A stretch of DNA of 64,000 bases from the NCBI GenBank assembly GCA_934747965.1, contig CAKVHI010000001.1, positions 62,001 to 126,000 on the forward strand, written 5' to 3'. Shown here piece after piece: positions 55,487 through 63,787 of the stretch (its first letter is position 1; every line of letters begins with the position of its first letter). Under the pieces are notes generated by a model. It made no database searches and was not told where the DNA came from. It saw nothing but the letters and a program-made list of their open reading frames with translations. The position numbers and the translations under genes were made by a program. The stretch comes from an uncultured Clostridia bacterium (GTDB taxonomy: Bacteria > Bacillota > Clostridia > Christensenellales > UBA1242).

Positions 55487-56468
55487 TTAAAGCCTCCTTT
55501 ATTTTTAGTGCTAATTCATATGCAAGATTTGGTGGTACCGCATTCCCAATTGCTTGTTGTATTTTACCATTATTCCCAACAAAAGTAAAGTTATCTGGGA
55601 ATGTTTGAATTCGTGCCAATTCTCTGTTTGTCAATGCTCTATTTTGATTGTAGTGAAAAACTTTTCTCATGTCTCCTGTTATGCATATAGAAGGTTTTTT
55701 ACTATTATATCTTATATATTTTCTCGCATCTCCAGATTTGGGCCTTATTTCTAATGGAATGTCGTTTCTATCTCCGCCGTCTTTAACGTATTGCATTTTT
55801 TCAAGCATTTGTTTTGAATGATTCATTGCTGAATGATTTGGAATTAAACTTTTCTCTCCACTTTTTAGGGGAGGTAAATCTCCGATAGCTTCTTCTATGC
55901 TAATAAATTTATTATTTTCAATTGGAAACTCAAAATTATTTTTATCTTTTGCTCCAACTAGAACAATTCGTCTTCTTTCTTGCGGAACATTGTAAAATTT
56001 ACTATTCAAAACTTTATGCTTAATTTCATATCCCAATTTTTTAAATTCTTCTTTTATTATTTCTAATGTTTTGCCCTTATTATGCTTTTCCATAGCTGCA
56101 ACATTTTCTAATAAAAACATTTTGGGTTGAATAATTTTTACAAAACGAACAAATTCTTTAAATAAGTTGTTCCTTGGGTCATCAATAAAAGTTCTTCCTA
56201 TGTTCCCAGCAATTGAGAACCCTTGGCATGGAGGCCCTCCAATAATTATATCTACTTTAGTATCTCCAATTATTGACCTAATCTCGCTTTCATCTATTTC
56301 TTTAATGTCCTTACATAGCATTCTATGATTTTTAAAATTAAGAGAATAATTTTCAGCAAACACTTTATCATATTCTACAGCAAATAAATTTTGGAATCCA
56401 GCATTATTAAACCCTAAACTTAACCCCCCAACACCTGCAAATAAATCAATATAATTTAATTTACCCAT
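55470..56468 (-). CDS. C5-cytosine DNA methyltransferase
   Basis: 332 residues with all main motifs: motif I DLFAGVGGLSLGF at 8-20, motif IV GGPPCQGFS with catalytic Cys81, ENVAAM, the RRRIVLVGA block, and the C-terminal QQAIGNAVPPNLA. AGGAG lies six bases before the ATG at 56468, which overlaps the end of the controller gene by eight bases; a longer open frame upstream is not used. It is the first methylase of the operon. Confidence 0.95.
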   Translation of the reverse strand: MGKLNYIDLFAGVGGLSLGFNNAGFQNLFAVEYDKVFAENYSLNFKNHRMLCKDIKEIDESEIRSIIGDTKVDIIIGGPPCQGFSIAGNIGRTFIDDPRNNLFKEFVRFVKIIQPKMFLLENVAAMEKHNKGKTLEIIKEEFKKLGYEIKHKVLNSKFYNVPQERRRIVLVGAKDKNNFEFPIENNKFISIEEAIGDLPPLKSGEKSLIPNHSAMNHSKQMLEKMQYVKDGGDRNDIPLEIRPKSGDARKYIRYNSKKPSICITGDMRKVFHYNQNRALTNRELARIQTFPDNFTFVGNNGKIQQAIGNAVPPNLAYELALKIKEALNGKLS

Positions 56469-56676
56469 TGTCTGCTCCTTTTTCTTCAAATTCCATAATT
56501 TCACTAGGTTGGCATTTTAAATAACTACATAATTTACCAATTGTGTCGGTTGTAACACTTTTATTTGTTCCAAGATTTGCAAGTGTTGCACTGGATATTC
56601 CTGTTTCATTGATTATATCTTTTATTTTAATCTTTCGTCTTTTGATATAATCATAAAATTTATAATACACAATCAA
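56461..56676 (-). CDS. Cro/CI-type controller protein of the restriction system
   Basis: 71 residues. The HTH is IKDIINETGISSATLANLGTNKSVTTDTIGKLCSYLKC, typical of the small Xre-family regulators that begin MIVYYKK. This supports a TTG start at 56676, eight bases after GGAGG; upstream in-frame codons overlap that site and are not used. It overlaps the cytosine methylase gene. It probably sets the timing of methylase and nuclease expression like a C protein. Confidence 0.82.
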   Translation of the reverse strand: MIVYYKFYDYIKRRKIKIKDIINETGISSATLANLGTNKSVTTDTIGKLCSYLKCQPSEIMEFEEKGADNG

Positions 56677-56705
56677 AATATGATCCTCCAAATATAGATA
56701 TTTTT

Positions 56706-56768
56706 ATTATAGCATAAAAATTTAGAAATGTAAATGATTATGTTGATTTTTTTAGAAAACTTTAGAAA
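56706..56768 (-). promoter_or_regulatory. Controller/methylase promoter with three TTTAGAAA boxes
   Basis: On the minus strand TTTACA (56734-56729) and an extended -10 TGC-TATAAT (56711-56706) are 17 bases apart. TTTAGAAA occurs at 56721-56728 (inside the spacer), 56751-56758 and 56761-56768, so it may be the operator of the controller protein. Confidence 0.6.
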
Positions 56769-56833
56769 TATAAAGTTTAAAACTTTGTATTTGAAGGCGT
56801 ATGTTAGTATTTCAGTCTAAATTGGCATTTAAA

Positions 56834-56891
56834 CGTGTGCTTGTCTTGATACAAGTCGGTGTCGCTTCGCTCTACCGAAGACAAGTACACG
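56834..56891. other. Long imperfect hairpin
   Basis: CGTGTGCTTGTCTT pairs with AAGACAAGTACACG (one mismatch in 14), enclosing a second dyad (CGGT with ACCG). No T run follows. It could be a structured RNA, a plasmid nick region or an element end. Confidence 0.45.
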
Positions 56892-56906
56892 AACACAAAA
56901 ACAATT

Positions 56907-56942
56907 AAACAATACAAACAAAATAAACAATACAAACAAAAT
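56907..56942. repeat. Two tandem 18-bp repeats
   Basis: AAACAATACAAACAAAAT occurs twice back to back (56907-56924 and 56925-56942) between two large hairpins. It may be a pair of iterons of a plasmid-derived origin. Confidence 0.7.
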
Positions 56943-57001
56943 TAACTACAAAAAGAGAAAAACGACTAAACAAAAATACATTTCTCTTGAACAAACATTG
57001 T

Positions 57002-57060
57002 CGAGTGAAAAAGAGGTTTGCGCGCAGGCTTATCGCAAAACCTCTTTTTTTTACCACTCG
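57002..57060. other. 59-base hairpin with GAGGTTTTGCG arms
   Basis: CGAGTG and CACTCG close a long stem whose inner arms are AAAGAGGTTTGCG and CGCAAAACCTCTTT. A run of Ts lies within the right arm, so it may act as a terminator or be a folded origin element of the decayed plasmid region. Confidence 0.5.
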
Positions 57061-57129
57061 GCAAATTGTATTGTAATTTGTTTTCAAATTTCAATATTGT
57101 TGCTTTATAAAATTTATATATTCCTACGA

Positions 57130-57297
57130 AAGCCATTTTTCAAATACATAACCAACAAATTAGAAAGCCAAATTTTAGAGTATTATTACAATGGGGTTGA
57201 AGTAAAACTTATTGCTGAATTTTTAGGAGTAAGTACTGACATTATTTACAAACGTAGAAGAAAATTCAAAGATAGATATTTAGCATATTGCATATAA
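57130..57297 (+). pseudogene. HTH-domain fragment
   Basis: The last 55 codons of an open stretch (NKLESQILEYYYNGVEVKLIAEFLGVSTDIIYKRRRKF) look like a transposase- or regulator-type helix-turn-helix ending at 57297. There is no credible start codon because upstream lies the large hairpin. A terminator follows. Probably a gene remnant. Confidence 0.4.
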
Positions 57298-57307
57298 CCT
57301 AACAAAC

Positions 57308-57334
57308 AGAGTGTGTAAAAAGCACTCTTTTTTG
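57308..57334 (+). terminator. Terminator after the HTH fragment
   Basis: AGAGTG and CACTCT pair around a nine-base loop, followed by T6. Confidence 0.7.
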
Positions 57335-57335
57335 T

Positions 57336-57757
57336 TTAAGAAATATTAAGTAAAGACAAGTTTAGTTTGGGTAAATGCTAAGAAAGGTTATGTTTTATAT
57401 TGGTAAAGTATAGGTTTAGTTACTGGTAATTCTAAAAAATGTTTCTTAAAATGTTTTTAGTGTATCACGCGGAAACAAGTTTGAGTTAAAAAATATCAAA
57501 CTCAATCAAAAATCAGGCATGTAACTATCATTAAGCTAGCAAGTGATGTCATTCCTTTATTCAAATTTCCTAGATACACTAAAAATGAATTAAAAAAGGC
57601 AATGCAAAATGACAATAAGATTTTAGTTATAGATTAGAGTGGCGAATAAAAAAGCCCAAAGCCCGACTAGGGGTTAGTACTAGTAGATTGCATTTTATGG
57701 CATAGAGAAATTTCTCAATCTTTTTAATTCCAAATTTACAAAAAGGAGTTAAAAATT
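57336..57757. other. Non-coding stretch, possibly an old replication origin
   Basis: No supported gene. It contains GCCCAAAGCCCGACTAGGGG and the dyad TAGTACTA near 57680, just before the Rep relic, which could be part of a rolling-circle plasmid origin. Nothing else is visible. Confidence 0.25.
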
Positions 57758-57892
57758 ATGCAAAAACTAAAACTTGAATTTGAAAACGAACTAGATTTAA
57801 CACTGCTAGACAACGAATTTTTTGTTGCAATGTTAAATCAGATTATGTTGTTCAAAAAATGCGAGGTGCAGTATGGACTATCCCAAAACTAA
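57758..57892 (+). CDS. Small ORF in front of the Rep relic
   Basis: 44 codons from the ATG at 57758, preceded by AAGGAG with eight bases spacing. MQKLKLEFENELDLTLLDNEF is acidic and helical. It overlaps the Rep relic start by 22 bases, as in a plasmid replication operon. Not recognised as a family. Confidence 0.45.
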   Translation: MQKLKLEFENELDLTLLDNEFFVAMLNQIMLFKKCEVQYGLSQN

Positions 57893-58313
57893 AATATATT
57901 ATGATGGTAGTCATTTTATTGGAATACCACCTGAAAAACAAATATGGAAGAAATGAAAAAATACAAAATCAAAACAAAAAAAAGAAACGCAAGAAAAAGT
58001 TAAAGAGTTATACAAATCTGAAACTGGGACAAAGAAAGAAAAAACTGAAAAAGTGATTGAAAAGATAAATGAAGAAATTAAGGATGAAGAAAAAGCGAAA
58101 GAGATTGTTAAAGCAACTTTAGAAAAGGAAAAGAGAAATAAAATTATTAGACTTACGAGATTGTATAGGAAAATTGGCCTGCAACAATGGACACACTTTT
58201 GCACTTTTACTTATGACGGAAATAAACTAACCGAAGAAGAATTTAGAAATAAACTACTTACTTGTTTAAGGCATTTATCTCATAGAAAAGGCTGGAAATA
58301 TATTGGAGTATAA
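57871..58313 (+). pseudogene. Broken rolling-circle replication (Rep) gene
   Basis: MDYPKTKIYYDGSHFIGIPPE starts at 57871, but the frame closes after 28 codons; the protein continues in another frame as a charged linker and then WTHFCTFTYDGNKLTEEEFRNKLLTCLRHLSHRKGW, typical of plasmid and phage Rep-like initiators of Gram-positives. It stops at WKYIGV, where the catalytic half should follow. Frameshift plus truncation mark it as a relic of an integrated plasmid. Confidence 0.65.
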
Positions 58314-58979
58314 AAATTAAGAGAAATAGTTTTAAAAAATCCGACAACAGACATACCGACCGATGCCATTGGAGTTTATCTTCAATTACCAAACTTTGCT
58401 AATCAATATAGTTTTGATGTTGATAACAAAAAAATCTCTTTTTCTAAAACCATTGGTGAAATGATAAATCAAGAAAATTCAGGGTTAAATAATATGTTGT
58501 TGATACCAGGTGTGTATAAGTATTTTGAAGAAATTGGTTATGCAACTTCTTTTAAAAGAGCAAAGTATATGTTGACTCCAGATATGTTTTCAAGAATTTA
58601 TAAAGGTGCTTTGGGTGAAGCTGTTGGTGAGTTTATATTAAGAAATAGGAATATACAACTTGAAAGGATTCGAGATGTAACTCGATATGAAAAATTTGAT
58701 TTTTATGTTAAAAATACATATATAGATTTTAAAAATTTCTCAGGATATATGGACTTGCAAAGGAATGTCGAGGTGGAGAAAATTAAAAATAAACTAAAAG
58801 AGTGTAATGGGAAAAATGCTGTAATAATTAATATTTTGAAGCCAAAAGATACAAATCCAGAAATGTATATAGATAATATTGATGGAAATGTTGTAATAAT
58901 TCCATATTTATATGACATTGAAAAACAAGAATTCAATAACAAAGCATTAATATTATTAAAAAAATTAATTGATTTATAA
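58314..58979 (+). pseudogene. C-terminal fragment of a nuclease-like gene fused to the Rep relic
   Basis: Directly after the Rep stop the same frame continues with unrelated sequence (REIVLKNPTTDIPTD) to 58979; an ATG at 58461 could start a 172-residue protein. GALGEAVGEFIL, FDFYVKNTYIDFKNFSG and AVIINILKP resemble a PD-(D/E)XK-type fold, with Asp and Asp-x-Lys positions. It looks like the 3' end of a larger gene joined by deletion to the Rep relic. No named family recognised. Confidence 0.5.
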
Positions 58980-59001
58980 ACTTTATTTAAAATTAAGCAA
59001 C

Positions 59002-59034
59002 AAAAAAGTCACGACTAACTCGTGACTTTTTTTA
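59002..59034. terminator. Bidirectional terminator
   Basis: AAAAAAGTCACGA and TCGTGACTTTTTT form a 13-bp stem with a five-base loop. It closes the relic region and can also serve the recombinase gene on the minus strand. Confidence 0.85.
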
Positions 59035-59082
59035 GACAGTTTAATTAAATATTCATCTATTTTCAATGACTGCTCAGGTTTC

Positions 59083-60567
59083 TTATATGAAAATGCTGAT
59101 ATTCCTAGCAATTATCTCAGTTTTACACTTTGTTATATATTTTTTTACATATTCTCGTTTCGCCACCAAATCAAAAGATTTATATTCAACATTATAAGGA
59201 TTTTCCAAATATATTTCAATATTTTGGTCATCAATAAAAATTTTCTTCACCAAGCAATACGCAAAATTGATTCCATTAAGTGTAAGTGATTTTTGAAAGA
59301 ATTTTCTAATATATGGTTTTGTATGTCTAATATTGTCCTTATTATTTTCCAAATATATAATCGCTTTTAGTTCCCTTATTCTATTTTCTAACACTTTAAT
59401 TCTATCGTTGGTTGTTTCAGTGTATATTCCATTTTCAACAGCTTTAACTAAATTATTCAAAGATACCTCACATCTTTGTTTTTCGTATTCACTAGATTTT
59501 ACCAAATTTATATTTTTCTTTTGTTTATTTTTATTTAATAAAGTCATGGCGACAGTTTCAATATTTGTTTCATCTAAAATGAAAGACTTAATAAAAGAAG
59601 TTAAATAATCTTCTAAAATATTTTTTCTGTATGTTATTGCGTCGCAAGTATGATGTCTCTGTCTTTGAGAACATTTGTAATATCTATGAACTTTGTTGCC
59701 TTTTGAAGTTCCACTATCTGCAAAATATACACTGCCACAATTTTTACAAAATATCTTGCCTTTATAGTGATATGGTTCTAAATCACTTTTTCCATATCTA
59801 TTCAATTCCAAAATTCTATTTGCTTTTACATATATTGCTTTGTCTATAATTGGTGGATAAACATCACAATAATATTCACCCTTGCACAAATACTTACCTG
59901 TGTAATATTCTTGCTTTAAAATATGATACACATGTTTTTCGTTAAATTTTTGATTACTTTTATACAATACTTTTTTCTTGTTTAATTTTTTGGCAATGTC
60001 TTTGCCAATAGTTCCCAAAGAATATTCTTTAAAAACAAATTTAACTATTTTCGCTTCTTCTTCATTCACTTCAAGTTTATGATTTATATTGTTATATCCA
60101 TAAGGACGAACTCCGCCTTGATAATTACCTTTAAGTCTAGTTTCTCGCATACCTCGTTTAACTTTTTGAGATAATTCGGCAGAGTAGTATTGATTAAGTC
60201 CCTCAAGTAAACTCTCTAAAATAATTTCCTCAGGTGTGTCAGGGATATTTTCCATAGCTGAAATTACACTAATACCTTTATCTCTCAAACTTTTCTTGTG
60301 AATGACCGACTCGTATTTATTTCTACTAAATCTATCAAATTTATACACCAAAACATAGTCCCATTTCTTATTGTTGCTATCCTTTAACATTTTCTTAAAG
60401 TCGGGTCGGTTGTCTGTCGTTCCAGAAATTGCTCTGTCTATGTAATTACCCACAATTTTTATGTCGTGTTTTTCAGCGTACTCATTACAAACTCTTAGTT
60501 GTCCTTCAATACTTTGTTCTGTTTGGTTGTCGCAAGAATATCTTGCATAAATTACTGCATTCTTCAT
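59083..60567 (-). CDS. Large serine recombinase
   Basis: 494 residues. The resolvase domain begins YARYSCDNQTEQSIEGQ with catalytic Ser11 and includes YKFDRFSRNKYE. The recombinase domain (GVRPYGYN, about 155) and a zinc ribbon (KIFCKNCGSVYF, later YYKCSQRQRHHTCD) follow, then a coiled-coil region around 370-420. Such enzymes integrate phages and transposons at specific att sites. GAGGAG lies ten bases before the ATG. It borders the Argonaute operon and may define one end of a second element. Confidence 0.93.
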   Translation of the reverse strand: MKNAVIYARYSCDNQTEQSIEGQLRVCNEYAEKHDIKIVGNYIDRAISGTTDNRPDFKKMLKDSNNKKWDYVLVYKFDRFSRNKYESVIHKKSLRDKGISVISAMENIPDTPEEIILESLLEGLNQYYSAELSQKVKRGMRETRLKGNYQGGVRPYGYNNINHKLEVNEEEAKIVKFVFKEYSLGTIGKDIAKKLNKKKVLYKSNQKFNEKHVYHILKQEYYTGKYLCKGEYYCDVYPPIIDKAIYVKANRILELNRYGKSDLEPYHYKGKIFCKNCGSVYFADSGTSKGNKVHRYYKCSQRQRHHTCDAITYRKNILEDYLTSFIKSFILDETNIETVAMTLLNKNKQKKNINLVKSSEYEKQRCEVSLNNLVKAVENGIYTETTNDRIKVLENRIRELKAIIYLENNKDNIRHTKPYIRKFFQKSLTLNGINFAYCLVKKIFIDDQNIEIYLENPYNVEYKSFDLVAKREYVKKYITKCKTEIIARNISIFI

Positions 60568-60676
60568 TTGTTATTTCTCCTCATATAATATTTAGGTGTA
60601 AAAAACCTAAAAAAATTATATTATTTTCAAACAAAACAATAAAATAATTTAAAATATTCCATTTTTATTTAATCTA

Positions 60677-60685
60677 TGATATAAT
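60677..60685 (+). promoter_or_regulatory. Extended -10 promoter of the Argonaute operon
   Basis: TGATATAAT lies 16 bases before the ATG at 60702, with GAGGTG in between. No clear -35 box. Confidence 0.55.
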
Positions 60686-60701
60686 ATATTTGAGGTGTGG
60701 T

Positions 60702-62681
60702 ATGAATGGTACATTTTTAAATTTTTTGGAAATTTTTATTGATAAAGATGAGTTTGAAATTTCAGCTTGTGATTATGTAGATAAAAATTGGTATAATAAT
60801 CTGAAGAATACATATAATAATTTGCAATTTTTAAAAGATAGTGAAAACTCATTAGTATATGTATGGGCAAAAGATTTTTCATCATCAATATATTTAGGAA
60901 ATAATAAAATAAAGAAAGTTATAGTTTCAAAATATAAAAATGCAAATCTTATAGCACGCATCATAGAATGCTGCATAAATAATTTGTTTAGACAAAACAA
61001 TTATCACACATACCTAGAAAAATATTCTTCATCCAATATTGTAGTTAATAATAAACAACTTTTCTTAGGAAATAAAGACTTGCTTGTAAATAGGTCAATT
61101 AGTTTTAACATATCGTTTGTGAATATAAATCAAGAAATAAAATTTTACATAGTTTTAGACACAAGACTAAATAAAAAATTTTTAATTGGAGCAAACGAAG
61201 CAATCAAGAAAGGAATTAATATAGAACAACGATGGATAAAAGATGATAAAATCATAGCAAATGAACATTCTATTTTAAGATATTTACAAAACAAGGGTTT
61301 GGAAAAAGAATTCACTAGCCTTATTAAAGAACAAACATCTGAGAATATGTCTTACAAAGTTATTAAAAAAACTTTAAATTTTATAAAAGATAATTTACAA
61401 AACAAGAAATTGAATTCTTTTTCAATTTCGTTCAGTAATTTAACAAATTTGCCATATAGTTCATCATTTTTTAATATAGAGCAATTGCAATCACCCAAAC
61501 GATATTTTTTTGAAGATAAGCCACAAATGGACAATCGATTTTATCAAAATAATCTTAAAGATTTAAAGCCAACTTCTTATGGCTCTTTAAATCAAAAAAT
61601 TAAAATAGCAGTTATTGTTCCGGCATCATATTTAGGAATTACCGAAGAATTTTTACTAAAATTGAAGAATAATATCAAGTTATTAATGCATATTCCAGAT
61701 ATTGACTATGAGATATTAAAATGTTTTTCTAATAGTTATGATGATTATAAAAAAGCACTAGATGACAATATCAACTCATTGAACAATGTACAAATGGCGA
61801 TTATAATTGTGTCAGAAGAAATGAAATCTTTAAAAGTTCAAGAATCTCCTTACTTCTATTGTAAAGCTAAATTTTTAGGAAGAGGAATTTCAACTCAAGA
61901 AATAAGAGTGGAAAGTATCAAAAGATTAAATGATTTTATTTTGAATAATATAACTCTTAATATTTATGCAAAAATAGGAGGAACACCTTGGACTATTGAG
62001 TCAATAGGTGGAATAAAAGATGAATATATTTTTGGAATTTCCTCATCATCAGATTTCGATAAAACTAAAATAATAGGATTTGCTAATGTATTTAACTATT
62101 CTGGGGCATATTGTACTGGTGATTGTACATCATTATGCAATGTTTCAGAATACAAATCGAATTTCAAGTGCATCATAAAAAAACAGATGGATCAAATAAT
62201 TAAATCTGAATCAAAACAAGTAAGATTAATATTTCATTTGTTTAAGTCGCCTTCAAATGATATAGAAATTGCTGCATTACAAGAAATTATTAACGAGTAT
62301 AAAGATATTGATATTGACTATTGTTTTATCAAAGCAAGTTTTATACATAATTATCGTTTATTTGAAAACGAGGGTTTGGACAATGTTAAATCTGGCAAAT
62401 GCATATTTATTAGTAATAATCAAGCACTCGTTTCATTTACAAAAAATATACCGGCTTATATTGTTGTGGATAAGCGCTCGACATTTAATGATTTGTATTA
62501 TATATGTAAACAAATATATTATTTTTCTCACCTATCCGTGAGAGGATTTAAACCATCATATAAATCTGTAACACTATTATACCCGCAATTAATGATGAGA
62601 TTATTAGTGAAATTAAAAGAAATTCCTGGCTGGGATTACGACTCTTTAAAATCAATCGAGGATAAATTATGGTTTGTATAA
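60702..62681 (+). CDS. Catalytically inactive long-type prokaryotic Argonaute
   Basis: 659 residues. GAGGTG four bases upstream fixes the ATG at 60702 rather than an upstream TTG. The MID domain shows YFYCKAKFLGRGISTQEI (the Tyr-Lys-Gln guide 5'-end pocket). PIWI begins with NIYAKIGGTPWTIES; the first catalytic Asp position reads FGISSSS, so the DEDX tetrad is lost. HLFKSPSNDIEIAALQE and the terminal SHLSVRGFKPSYKSVTLLYPQL follow the family. The N-terminal 290 residues would hold N and reduced PAZ domains, as in long-B Argonautes. It presumably senses invader nucleic acid and triggers its partner nuclease. Confidence 0.85.
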   Translation: MNGTFLNFLEIFIDKDEFEISACDYVDKNWYNNLKNTYNNLQFLKDSENSLVYVWAKDFSSSIYLGNNKIKKVIVSKYKNANLIARIIECCINNLFRQNNYHTYLEKYSSSNIVVNNKQLFLGNKDLLVNRSISFNISFVNINQEIKFYIVLDTRLNKKFLIGANEAIKKGINIEQRWIKDDKIIANEHSILRYLQNKGLEKEFTSLIKEQTSENMSYKVIKKTLNFIKDNLQNKKLNSFSISFSNLTNLPYSSSFFNIEQLQSPKRYFFEDKPQMDNRFYQNNLKDLKPTSYGSLNQKIKIAVIVPASYLGITEEFLLKLKNNIKLLMHIPDIDYEILKCFSNSYDDYKKALDDNINSLNNVQMAIIIVSEEMKSLKVQESPYFYCKAKFLGRGISTQEIRVESIKRLNDFILNNITLNIYAKIGGTPWTIESIGGIKDEYIFGISSSSDFDKTKIIGFANVFNYSGAYCTGDCTSLCNVSEYKSNFKCIIKKQMDQIIKSESKQVRLIFHLFKSPSNDIEIAALQEIINEYKDIDIDYCFIKASFIHNYRLFENEGLDNVKSGKCIFISNNQALVSFTKNIPAYIVVDKRSTFNDLYYICKQIYYFSHLSVRGFKPSYKSVTLLYPQLMMRLLVKLKEIPGWDYDSLKSIEDKLWFV

Positions 62682-63709
62682 TAGAATTAGTTAAAAAGTT
62701 GCGGGATAGTCTATTGTGTCAAACAAATATTGATACTGTTTTCTATTTGTTTTATAATAAAAAAGAACCAACCGAAATTCCATTTATTAGCAATCAAAAT
62801 GATTTAATATCTCGAATTGCATTTAAAGGATATTCTAAAGAAGTGGATGAAGCTTTTAATGTAAATACTATAGATTCAGGTCATACACAAAATAATTATT
62901 GCAACAAATTTATACAATGTATAGGAATAAGACTTTATACTAATGCAAATTACGAAATAATATTATCTGATTTTAAGAGATTTGATATAAAGAGAAAATA
63001 TGTTATGGCTCAAATATTTCCTCATTTACTTGACGAGTTGATGAAAGTTTTATTAGATGACAATACCATTGAAGCATCTTTTATTAAATTGCTTGTATGT
63101 AAAGAGACAGACTCATCAAAGATTCAAAAATTAGAATATGATTATATAATTTCGGCAAGCAATACGGATATAATAGACTTAATAATATTAGAGAATTATA
63201 TAAAATTATATGGGTTCTCTTCTTTAGTAAATTATGATCAAAAGTCTCTTATTATAGATATACTAAAAAATTTTTCAAATAGCATAAAGCATATTACAAA
63301 AGACAGAATGAAAGGAAAATCGCTTTTTGAAATACGAGATGAATATGATGTTCAAGATATATTGTATACAATTATTCAATCCATATTCCCTAAATGTGAA
63401 AAAGAAGATCCTTGTTCAAAAGATCCACAAGGATTGTCTCATAGAATTGATTTGGTATTACATGATTTAGGTATTTATATTGAAGTCAAAATGATAAAGG
63501 ATCAAGACAAAGATAAAGTTAAAAATTTTAAACATCAAATTGAAGAAGATATAGTAGGATATTCGGTAAATAAAGATTTAAAGCATTTGATTTTTTTTAC
63601 ATATGATCCGAATGGATATGTGGATAATGAACAACATTTTAAAGAAAGTCAATCGGAAGTGAAAAATAATGGAATAACATATTCTGTTGATAAAGTATAC
63701 CAAAAATAA
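62669..63709 (+). CDS. Argonaute-associated PD-(D/E)XK nuclease effector
   Basis: 346 residues overlapping the Argonaute gene by 13 bases. The N-terminal two thirds are helical and unrecognised. The C-terminal part has YDVQDILYTIIQ and RIDLVLHDLGIYIEVKM with Asp261, Glu272 and Lys274, a complete PD-(D/E)XK site. Long-B Argonautes are known to pair with nuclease, SIR2 or membrane effectors that act by abortive infection; this would be the nuclease kind. Its DNA or RNA preference cannot be read from sequence. Confidence 0.8.
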   Translation: MVCIIELVKKLRDSLLCQTNIDTVFYLFYNKKEPTEIPFISNQNDLISRIAFKGYSKEVDEAFNVNTIDSGHTQNNYCNKFIQCIGIRLYTNANYEIILSDFKRFDIKRKYVMAQIFPHLLDELMKVLLDDNTIEASFIKLLVCKETDSSKIQKLEYDYIISASNTDIIDLIILENYIKLYGFSSLVNYDQKSLIIDILKNFSNSIKHITKDRMKGKSLFEIRDEYDVQDILYTIIQSIFPKCEKEDPCSKDPQGLSHRIDLVLHDLGIYIEVKMIKDQDKDKVKNFKHQIEEDIVGYSVNKDLKHLIFFTYDPNGYVDNEQHFKESQSEVKNNGITYSVDKVYQK

Positions 63710-63787
63710 TTATGGCTTTTATTAGGTATCATCCATCGAATAAGTAAATGAATAATATAAAAATTCTATAATGGCATTGGAGAAATA

